A program made the translations under genes and the position numbers. Source: Nitrosomonas eutropha (GTDB taxonomy: Bacteria > Pseudomonadota > Gammaproteobacteria > Burkholderiales > Nitrosomonadaceae). Taken from it: a stretch of 5,082 nt of DNA. The notes under the pieces were generated by a model. It saw nothing but the letters and a program-made list of their open reading frames with translations. It ran no database searches and was not told the DNA's origin. This document shows, piece by piece, positions 1 to 5,082 of the stretch; within the stretch, counting starts at the first letter, position 1, and each line of letters opens with the position of its first letter. Location: assembly GCA_014584635.1 (NCBI GenBank), contig JACTML010000105.1:1-5082 (forward strand). Reading direction: 5' to 3'.

Positions 1-1
1 G

Positions 2-556
2 CGCGAAGAATTTGTCCCTGCAGCGTATCGTTTTATGGCATTCACGGATATGGAAATCCCGCTGGAGCATGATGCGGTGATGCTGGCTCCCAAGATGGAC
101 GCGCGTATTCTGCAGGAGCTGAATATCCGTAAAACGGACAAAATTCTTGAAATTGGCACAGGAACAGGTTACATGACTGCGCTGCTAGCCCAGCTGGGTG
201 CGCATGTTCATAGTGTGGAAATTGTACCGGAATTACACGCTATGGCGCGCATCAATTTACAGACACACGATGTCACCAACGTAACCCTTGAGCAGGGGGA
301 TGCCGCACGTGGCTGGCCGGATCATGGCCCGTATGATGTCATTGTTCTGACAGCTTCTACGCCGGTATTGCCCGAGGCATTTCAGCAAAGTCTGGTCTCA
401 GGAGGGCGGCTGTTTGCCATTGTCGGTGAAGAGCCGGTTATGGAGGCGTTATTGATAACCTGCATTACACCGGGTAACTATAGTTCGACTCGTCTGTTTG
501 AAACTTGTACCGCCCCACTGAAAAATGCGCTGCAACGTGAGCAATTCCATTTTTGA
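2..556 (+). CDS. PCMT-family (L-isoaspartyl methyltransferase-like) SAM-dependent methyltransferase, 5'-truncated by window edge
   Basis: This is the C-terminal 184 residues of a class I SAM-dependent methyltransferase. The frame is open from base 2 and reads REEFVPAAYR just before the Met at 35, so that Met is internal and the true start lies upstream; homologues are about 215-220 residues. Motif I, the SAM-binding glycine loop (LEIGTGTGY), is at about 146-172, and the acidic strand end that holds the SAM ribose (HSVEIVPE) at about 206-232. The tail LFETCTAPLKNA near the stop resembles other members of the family. True PCMT enzymes carry a Gly-Gln-Thr-Ile-Ser type segment before motif I that contacts the isoaspartyl substrate; the segment here (MEIPLEHDAVMLAPKMDA) lacks it. 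SAM binding is well supported, but repair of damaged proteins is not. The gene sits 96 bases before tolC on the same strand, an arrangement I recall from betaproteobacteria. The family is confident; the substrate is unknown. Confidence 0.9.
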   Translation, partial: REEFVPAAYRFMAFTDMEIPLEHDAVMLAPKMDARILQELNIRKTDKILEIGTGTGYMTALLAQLGAHVHSVEIVPELHAMARINLQTHDVTNVTLEQGDAARGWPDHGPYDVIVLTASTPVLPEAFQQSLVSGGRLFAIVGEEPVMEALLITCITPGNYSSTRLFETCTAPLKNALQREQFHF

Positions 557-605
557 AGTATCCCTGTTAGTTACTTTGTAAAAGCCAGGTTGTTACCGCT
601 TCAAT

Positions 606-615
606 GATGATCATC
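606..615. repeat. Perfect 10-base palindrome upstream of tolC
   Basis: GATGATCATC reads the same on both strands and lies 38 bases before the tolC start codon. It could be half of an operator or simply chance. Nothing around it forms a recognisable -35/-10 pair, and the 557-652 gap shows no clear terminator, so tolC is more likely read from the promoter of the methyltransferase gene. Confidence 0.25.
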
Positions 616-652
616 CAGCCAAAAGTATGAACGTGATGAAACTGGCCGGTAA

Positions 653-1975
653 ATGATCAAAAATTTCCGCAATATGGCTTGTTTGCTGTATTTAAGCGTA
701 TATGCTTGTGCTTCATTGCAGGCAGCTGATTTGATGCAGATTTACCGGGAAGCACTAACGGAGGATACGCAATACGGCGCTGCCCGTGCTGCCTATGTGG
801 CTGCGCAGGAGCGCTTGCCCCAAGGGAGAGCAGGACTGTTGCCGGATATTCGCCTGACTGGCATTGGCCAAAATCAATACATCGAAGCCAAGGGATTTCC
901 AAGTCGGGAGATCAAAAACCGGGGAATTACCGCGACACTGACTCAACCGCTTATTCATTTCGAAAATTTCATTATTTATCAGCAATCAAAAAATGAGGTG
1001 GCTCAGGCGGATGCGCAGTTTGTTATTGCTGCACAGGATTTGATTTTGCGCGTTGCGCAAGCTTATTTTGATGTACTTAAAGCAAAGATCGATGTTGAAG
1101 TGGTCGAGTCTCAGAAAAAGGCGATTCATGAGCAATTAGAGCAGGCCAAACGAAATTTTGAAGTGGGTGTTTCCACAATTGTGGATACGCATGAAGCTGA
1201 AGCCCGTTACGATTTGACCCAGTCGCAGGAAATTGCAGCCAGGAATAAACTGGAAATCACGCAACACACGCTGGAAATGTTGATCAACCGGCTTCCAGGC
1301 AATTTGCAGGATGCCAGTCTGGATAAAATTATCGCTGATCCGCTTTCTTTGCCTCATGATGGTATGGAGGCATGGGTCAATCAGGCAGAAGAAAAAAATT
1401 TTCAGCTGAAGGTACAGCGAATTGCTTATGATATTTCTGAGCAGGCTATTGATCTTGCCAAGGCGGGACATTACCCAACCCTTGATCTGGTTGCGCAATA
1501 TAGCGATCAGCATGGCGTGGGCGGTTCTTTTACCGGGATAGGATTGGATATAGTCAATAAATCTGTCGGCTTACAGCTTACCGTTCCTGTTTTTCAGGGG
1601 TTATCTGTGCAGTCCCGTATCAGAGAAGCGCTGGCTAATCGCGATAAGGCACGTAAGGACATGGAAAACGTGCAGCGTACCGTCGCATTGCAGGTACGCC
1701 AGAATTATCTCAATGTAACCAATGGTATCGCTCAGATTAAAGCATTGAAACAGGCGTTGACATCCAGCCGCAGTCAGCTTGATTCAACTGTGCTGGGTCA
1801 GGAAGTGGGTGTACGGATGGAAATAGACGTACTCAATGCGCAGCAACAGTATTTTTCAGCGCGCCGGGATCTTGCCCGGGCTTATTATGATTATCTGATG
1901 TCCCGTCTGCAGCTGAAGGCTGAAGTAGGGGATCTGGATGAAGATGATTTAATGGAAATTAATGCACTGCTTTGA
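653..1975 (+). CDS. tolC: TolC family outer membrane channel protein
   Basis: This 440-residue protein is a TolC-type trimeric outer-membrane channel that would join an inner-membrane pump and a periplasmic adaptor for drug efflux or type I secretion. Residues 1-24 look like a Sec signal peptide: basic Lys3 and Arg6, a hydrophobic core MACLLYLSVYACA, and cleavage at about LQA/AD. The mature protein opens with ADLMQIYREAL, a usual TolC start. The fold's internal duplication is visible: LLPDIRLTG (62-70) pairs with HYPTLDLVAQ (273-282), and GVSTIVDTHEAEARYDL (172-188) pairs with GVRMEIDVLNAQQQYF (386-401). The end, LKAEVGDLDEDDLMEINALL, resembles E. coli TolC up to about its LLALNNAL and lacks its long tail. 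The ATG at 653 is preferred because it gives an intact signal peptide; Met8 at 674 would remove the basic part. No good ribosome binding site precedes 653. No adaptor or pump gene lies in the window, so the exported substrate is unknown. Confidence 0.95.
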   Translation: MIKNFRNMACLLYLSVYACASLQAADLMQIYREALTEDTQYGAARAAYVAAQERLPQGRAGLLPDIRLTGIGQNQYIEAKGFPSREIKNRGITATLTQPLIHFENFIIYQQSKNEVAQADAQFVIAAQDLILRVAQAYFDVLKAKIDVEVVESQKKAIHEQLEQAKRNFEVGVSTIVDTHEAEARYDLTQSQEIAARNKLEITQHTLEMLINRLPGNLQDASLDKIIADPLSLPHDGMEAWVNQAEEKNFQLKVQRIAYDISEQAIDLAKAGHYPTLDLVAQYSDQHGVGGSFTGIGLDIVNKSVGLQLTVPVFQGLSVQSRIREALANRDKARKDMENVQRTVALQVRQNYLNVTNGIAQIKALKQALTSSRSQLDSTVLGQEVGVRMEIDVLNAQQQYFSARRDLARAYYDYLMSRLQLKAEVGDLDEDDLMEINALL

Positions 1976-2017
1976 TTTTCATTAATAAATTCAAAATATA
2001 CAGCAATTGTAGAAAGG

Positions 2018-4474
2018 CTATTTTCCCGCTGATTCACCTGATCGTCTGGAAGGTATTTTTGTATAGGGTGGTTGCTGCTGGCAAGCTATGCGGTAAGCAC
2101 GTAACGTCTTTTGTGCATGGCCCAGAACCGTATCCTGCGGATAATTGATAACTTCCTGTAATGCTTCGATGCTGTCACCGATTCCGGCAGGCAAGCCAGA
2201 TAGTAATTCCAGACCATCGTACATATGACTAATGGCGTAAATGTGAAACGTGTTTTGGGATACAGCATGAATCACATTATCATCCAGTATCAGGTTGTGG
2301 CGATTGCGACTCGGGATGATTACCCCCTGGGTGCCGTCCAGGCCGGCTGCTTCACACACCTTGAAAAAACCTTCAATTTTCTCGTTAACGCCTCCTATCG
2401 GGAGCATTTCTCCAAACTGATTGATTGCGCCAGTAACAGCAATCCCCTGTTTAAACGGTAACCCGGACAGGGCTGAAAGCAAGGCATACAATTCCGCACA
2501 CGAAGCGGAATCGCCTTCTACGCCGTAGTATTCCTGTTCAAATACAACGGATGCATTGAGTGCAAGTGGCGCGTTATGGTGAAATAAGGCAGACAGAAAA
2601 TTCTGCAGGATGAATACGCCTTTATCGTGAATCGGGCCTGACATCCCGACTTCCCGTTCAATATTGAGTAGGCCATCTTCTCCGGCAAAGGTATGCGCGG
2701 TGATACGTGCAGGAATACCGAAACTGTGATCTCCCATTTCAATCAGACTTAAGCCATTGATCTGACCAATCTTCTTGCCATGTACCGTGATGACGATATC
2801 TCCGTCAGCAATGGCTTCCTGCGCACACTGATCCGGATAGTTATGTCGCAGTGTTCGCGCCTGGCGGGCAGTCGTAACGTCTGTTTCTTCAACGATGGCA
2901 CCGCCTCGTGTTTTGCATTGCAGAGCGCTTTCTACCACCAGCATTTCGGTATAGCTGAAATTCGCGCTTAATCGTTTTTGATCTTCAATCGTTCTGTGGC
3001 AAGTTTTTAGCGCGCAAACAACTGCTTCTTTGGAAAAATGTGGCAAGCATAATTGTTTACAAAGGTGAGCAATAAAAACAGCCAGTGTCCGATAGGTTTG
3101 TATGCTGGCTTGGAATGACGTCGCAAAATCGACTTTTACCCGAAAGCGGCGCGCCAGCTCAGGTTCTTCTTCCTGGATTGCATAATATTGTTCACGCGAA
3201 CCGATCAGAATGATCCTGACATCAATTTTTACAGATTCAGGTTCAATGGGTATGGCTGGTGTCAGTATGTTGGTTGCCCAGGATTCTCCAATCTGCAGTA
3301 CATGGTTGCGCAGAAAGCGATAAATTTTTTCCCACAAAAAAGAGTCAGCCAGCAGATCATCCAGATGCAGCATCAGGAAACCACCATGTGCTTTTAACAA
3401 ACTGCCAGCACGGATATGCATAAAATCTGTAATCAGCGTACCTTCAACGGATTGATATCCAATGCTGCCGATCATTGATTTAAACGACGGATTATCATCA
3501 ACGATAACTGGCGCACTGGTTAAATCGTGATTATCCACCACAACATTCACCCGGTAACGCTCGAACAATTCTTTCAGCTCTTCCGGATTTCTTTCTTCAC
3601 TTGTGTCAGTAGGCTGGAATAGATCCAGATTTTTAAGGATATCGTCCTTAATTGCATTTAGATATCGCTCAAGTCGATGATAGTCTTCAAAAGATTGATC
3701 CAGTTCTTCTGCTACGTTACCCAGTACCCGATCCAGTAACGGTGTTATCCAGTCCCGGCATAATGTGGCGAGCTCCCTGTCGTGGTTTTGTCCAAGGGTA
3801 CGAATTTTCTGAAGATAAGATGCGATTTCACTGCGTAGTGTTTGTTCATCCTGATCAAGTGCGATTCGGCGATCTCTTGGCAGAGTCAGGATTTCTTCTT
3901 CAGTTAATGGCTTTCCTGATTCATCCAGAAGTGTGAAGGCCAGACGCCCCGAGTCACGCCGGATTGCAAATCTGAGTGATTCTGCGCAGGCATTAAGTTT
4001 TTCAAAATAATGGTCTTCCTCCAGTTTGAAACGATTTTCAATATGGGCCGTTTTTGCCTTGAAATCGTCCCCATTTAATTGCGCGGGTATTTCCTGCAAT
4101 AAATAGTGCGTGGATTGCGCAAGTTGCTGTCGCAGCCAGCTACCTTTACCTGCTGGCAGACGTAATGCCAGAGGGCGCTCTGGTATGTCAAAGTTGTATA
4201 CGTAGCATAAATCAGGAGGTACTGGCTTGTTTGCAGCCACTTCTGTCATTGCCTGTCGCAATAAAGAGGATCGGCCGCTTCCTGTTTCACCCAGCACGAA
4301 AAGGTTATAGTCTGGATGATCTATCTCCAGTCCAAAATAAGTTGCCTGTCTGGCGCGTTCCTGACCAATCCAGTCAAGAGGCTGATCAATTAAAGTTGAT
4401 GTATCCAGAAATCCGAGAGAACCAGAATCAATTGTCAGGTTGAGTGCATGCGGTTCTAATCTGGTTATGGTCAT
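2018..4474 (-). CDS. Lon-type Ser/Lys protease with N-terminal AAA-like module (COG1067 / AsrA-YcbZ group)
   Basis: This 818-residue cytoplasmic protein would be an ATP-dependent protease of the Lon superfamily. The N-terminus (GFLDTSTLIDQPLDWIGQER, 21-40) leads into a P-loop-like GETGSGRSS (62-70). A long charged helical insert spans about 110-290. The AAA core resumes at YRVNVVVDN (307-315), with a Walker B-like strand GGFLMLHLDDLL (364-375) and a sensor/finger region IILIGSREQYY to ELARRFRVKVDF (421-450). The C-terminal Lon protease domain (about 560-770) has the HDKGVFILQNFL motif (616-627), the nucleophile in GDSASCAEL (Ser656) and the dyad Lys in PIGGVNEKIEGF (Lys699). Length matches the long family members of about 800 residues; E. 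coli YcbZ is shorter (586). The ATG at 4474 is the first usable start: the frame upstream is open to a stop at 4577-4579 but has no ATG, GTG or TTG. No clear Shine-Dalgarno is present. The gene converges on tolC. Family and catalytic dyad are confident; substrates are unknown, and a stress role is only by analogy with AsrA. Confidence 0.95.
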   Translation of the reverse strand: MTITRLEPHALNLTIDSGSLGFLDTSTLIDQPLDWIGQERARQATYFGLEIDHPDYNLFVLGETGSGRSSLLRQAMTEVAANKPVPPDLCYVYNFDIPERPLALRLPAGKGSWLRQQLAQSTHYLLQEIPAQLNGDDFKAKTAHIENRFKLEEDHYFEKLNACAESLRFAIRRDSGRLAFTLLDESGKPLTEEEILTLPRDRRIALDQDEQTLRSEIASYLQKIRTLGQNHDRELATLCRDWITPLLDRVLGNVAEELDQSFEDYHRLERYLNAIKDDILKNLDLFQPTDTSEERNPEELKELFERYRVNVVVDNHDLTSAPVIVDDNPSFKSMIGSIGYQSVEGTLITDFMHIRAGSLLKAHGGFLMLHLDDLLADSFLWEKIYRFLRNHVLQIGESWATNILTPAIPIEPESVKIDVRIILIGSREQYYAIQEEEPELARRFRVKVDFATSFQASIQTYRTLAVFIAHLCKQLCLPHFSKEAVVCALKTCHRTIEDQKRLSANFSYTEMLVVESALQCKTRGGAIVEETDVTTARQARTLRHNYPDQCAQEAIADGDIVITVHGKKIGQINGLSLIEMGDHSFGIPARITAHTFAGEDGLLNIEREVGMSGPIHDKGVFILQNFLSALFHHNAPLALNASVVFEQEYYGVEGDSASCAELYALLSALSGLPFKQGIAVTGAINQFGEMLPIGGVNEKIEGFFKVCEAAGLDGTQGVIIPSRNRHNLILDDNVIHAVSQNTFHIYAISHMYDGLELLSGLPAGIGDSIEALQEVINYPQDTVLGHAQKTLRAYRIACQQQPPYTKIPSRRSGESAGK

Positions 4475-4669
4475 GTCTTGAGTTGTGTTGGAGATTGAAG
4501 CATGCCTGTTTTTTGTTTGATTGCTTCCTTGAATGAACCCTTGAACAGCTTTCTGGACAAGCTGCCTAGTCAGTCGCTAATGTTAAGCAGGATTGGATGG
4601 CAATACAGGGTTTTGTGTGGGATTGCAGGGTAAGCAACAATACGTGCAATAGCTGCGCGGCACACTGTA

Positions 4670-4675
4670 ATTATA
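4670..4675 (-). promoter_or_regulatory. Possible -10 element for the lon-like gene
   Basis: On the minus strand these bases read TATAAT, the exact sigma-70 -10 consensus, inside an AT-rich patch in an otherwise mixed sequence. The -35 side is poor: 15-17 bases upstream the sequence reads around CTGAAT/GCTGAA. Transcription from here would give a leader of roughly 190 bases before the ATG at 4474. A closer alternative is TTGTCC (4560-4555), 17 bases, then TTCATT (4537-4532), which would give a leader of about 50 bases. Neither is convincing alone. Confidence 0.25.
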
Positions 4676-4711
4676 TAAACAAGCACACCGATTCAGCGAT
4701 GAGATGAGCGT

Positions 4712-4780
4712 ATGAAACAGAAGGATAACGATGCTTTAGTCCTGATTTTTCAAAGCAATCAGTTTTTACTGAAACAGTAA
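4712..4780 (+). CDS. Doubtful small ORF, 22 codons, unknown product
   Basis: An ATG at 4712 opens a 22-codon frame (MKQKDNDALVLIFQSNQF then LLKQ) on the strand opposite to both neighbours. Its TAA stop (4778-4780) falls inside the left arm of the 12-bp stem at 4776-4811, and that stem is followed on this strand by TTTT, so a small + strand transcript could end there. Against it, the upstream bases (GATGAGATGAGCGT) hold only a weak GAG-type ribosome binding site, no convincing + strand promoter was found, and a frame this short is expected by chance. The peptide is not recognised and shows no clear membrane segment. Confidence 0.15.
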   Translation: MKQKDNDALVLIFQSNQFLLKQ

Positions 4781-4781
4781 A
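4765..4781. repeat. Short stem-loop TTTACTG-AAA-CAGTAAA
   Basis: TTTACTG (4765-4771) and CAGTAAA (4775-4781) form a perfect 7-bp stem with a 3-base loop. The right arm overlaps the left arm of the 12-bp stem at 4776-4811, so the two structures cannot form fully at once. It is probably part of the downstream end of the aminotransferase terminator region. Confidence 0.6.
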
Positions 4782-4811
4782 TTTCCCCATTATAAAAAAG
4801 GGAAATTTACT
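4776..4811. repeat. Perfect 12-bp inverted repeat with 12-base loop
   Basis: AGTAAATTTCCC (4776-4787) is perfectly complementary to GGGAAATTTACT (4800-4811), with loop CATTATAAAAAA. On the + strand the stem runs directly into TTTT (4811-4814), so it could end + strand transcripts; on the minus strand only a GTTTC follows it. It shares its right arm with the compact minus-strand terminator at 4794-4817. Together they look like a bidirectional terminator. Confidence 0.8.
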
Positions 4812-4817
4812 TTTCCC
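4794..4817 (-). terminator. Rho-independent terminator of the aminotransferase gene
   Basis: Read on the minus strand, the sequence is GGGAAA, loop AGTAAA, TTTCCC, then TTTTTT: a 6-bp stem (4812-4817 with 4800-4805) followed at once by six U residues (4799-4794). The stem begins 16 bases after the TAG stop of the aminotransferase at 4834-4836. Position, stem and U-tract all fit an intrinsic terminator, and it should separate aminotransferase transcription from the lon-like gene downstream. The stem has only three G-C pairs, so the longer competing stem at 4776-4811 may contribute. Confidence 0.8.
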
Positions 4818-4833
4818 GGTTATCTATGTAGCT

Positions 4834-5082
4834 CTATGCAGCAGGGTTGTTTGCGTAATACTGATGCGCGGCAGATGCTGCAGCCCCTTTATTGACCTTC
4901 ATCCCTAAATCAGCCAGCACGTGCTCTAATGCATTCAGGCAAAATATAACGTTTTCCAGTCTGCTTGAATTGCCCATCAAGCCTATCCGCCAGATCTTTC
5001 CGGCAAAATCGCCCAAACCAGCGCCAATCTCCAGGTTGAAGTCAGTTAAGAGTTTGCGACGTACTTCTTTTTCATCTACGCC
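4834..5082 (-). CDS. Class V PLP aminotransferase, alanine/serine-glyoxylate type, C-terminal part only
   Basis: This is the last 82 residues of a fold-type I, class V pyridoxal-phosphate aminotransferase; the frame is open to the window's right edge and the start lies beyond it. The visible part opens GVDEKEVRRKLLTDFNLEIG, then AGLGDFAGKIWRIGLMGNSS, which matches the small-domain signature of alanine-glyoxylate and serine-glyoxylate aminotransferases. The Arg in WRIGLMG (visible residue 32, codon at 4987-4989) corresponds to the Arg that binds the substrate carboxylate in human AGT (Arg360). The sequence after it, SRLENVIFCLNALEHVLADLG, is the usual closing helix, followed by an Ala-rich tail ending YYANNPAA. 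A TTG at 5014-5016 is an ordinary Leu codon, not a start. The PLP lysine and the residues that set amino-donor choice are off the window, so alanine, serine or a related donor cannot be told apart. A terminator follows the stop. Confidence 0.92.
   Translation of the reverse strand, partial: GVDEKEVRRKLLTDFNLEIGAGLGDFAGKIWRIGLMGNSSRLENVIFCLNALEHVLADLGMKVNKGAAASAAHQYYANNPAA

Larger units (their letters stand above)
4475..4833. other. Intergenic region between lon-like gene and aminotransferase
   Basis: These 359 bases separate two genes on the minus strand. The right end holds a set of stem-loops (4760-4817) that ends the aminotransferase transcript. The remainder should contain the promoter and leader of the lon-like gene. 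Two weak minus-strand promoter candidates can be seen: TATAAT at 4675-4670 without a good -35, and TTGTCC at 4560-4555 with TTCATT at 4537-4532 (17-base spacer). An inverted repeat, ATTGCA at 4622-4627 and TGCAAT at 4645-4650, lies between them. One doubtful 22-codon + strand frame lies at 4712-4780. No RNA gene, insertion-sequence end or attachment site was recognised. Confidence 0.7.

Noticed and set aside
1136..1513. Open frame of 125 codons on the minus strand inside tolC
   Set aside because: It lies wholly opposite a well-supported gene, its product resembles nothing, and it has no start signal; it is a shadow of the tolC codons.
1975..1997. AT-rich dyad after the tolC stop as a terminator
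   Set aside because: The pairing is broken by C/C and T/T mismatches, has almost no G-C pairs and no U-tract, so it would not be a stable terminator stem.
3652..3936. Open frame of 94 codons on the + strand inside the lon-like gene
   Set aside because: It is antisense to the helical insert of the protease, has no recognisable motif, and is explained by the codon use of the real gene.
2018..4474. Housekeeping Lon (lon) as the identity of the large minus-strand gene
   Set aside because: It lacks the Lon substrate-binding N-terminal domain, has GDSAS in place of GPSAG around the Ser and GGVNEK in place of GGLKEK at the Lys, and matches the COG1067 layout.
4666..4681. TGT...ACA partial palindrome around the TATAAT, as an operator
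   Set aside because: Only the outer three pairs and the central two pairs match; the three between them do not, so it does not fit a regulator site.
1..5082. Mobile element, CRISPR array, toxin-antitoxin pair or tRNA/rRNA genes
   Set aside because: No transposase or integrase motifs, terminal repeats, spaced direct repeats or cloverleaf sequences were seen on either strand.

Overview
The window looks like ordinary chromosome from a Gram-negative proteobacterium. A TolC-type outer-membrane protein with a signal peptide implies an outer membrane. The pairing of a diverged isoaspartyl-methyltransferase homologue with a tolC gene is, from memory, typical of betaproteobacteria. The moderate-GC codon use and the aminotransferase tail would fit the Nitrosomonas group, but that genus-level guess is weak and rests on recall, not a search.

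Layout: (1) 2-556 (+), the 3' part of a class I SAM-dependent methyltransferase of the PCMT (L-isoaspartyl methyltransferase) family, its start lying left of the window. (2) 653-1975 (+), a complete TolC-family outer-membrane efflux/secretion channel, probably co-transcribed with the methyltransferase across a 96-base gap. (3) 2018-4474 (-), a complete 818-residue Lon-type Ser/Lys protease with an N-terminal AAA-like module (COG1067 group, related to E. coli YcbZ and Pseudomonas AsrA), convergent with tolC across only 42 bases. (4) 4475-4833, an intergenic stretch of 359 bases with a possible lon promoter, a doubtful 22-codon + strand reading frame, and a compact set of overlapping stem-loops including a convincing intrinsic terminator for the gene to its right. 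(5) 4834-5082 (-), the C-terminal 82 residues of a class V PLP-dependent aminotransferase of the alanine/serine-glyoxylate type, its start lying right of the window.

The genes do not form one obvious pathway. The left pair would work at or near the cell envelope. The Lon-like protease would act in the cytoplasm on substrates that cannot be told from sequence. The aminotransferase belongs to glyoxylate/amino-acid metabolism and is insulated from lon by its terminator. I see no mobile element, CRISPR array, tRNA, rRNA or defence system, and no strong case for an undescribed system. The points most worth a second look are the interlocking stem-loops at 4760-4817, the non-canonical nucleotide-binding motifs of the Lon-like protein, the missing substrate motif in the PCMT homologue, and short upstream frames that end in a 4-base ATGA overlap with both tolC and lon.
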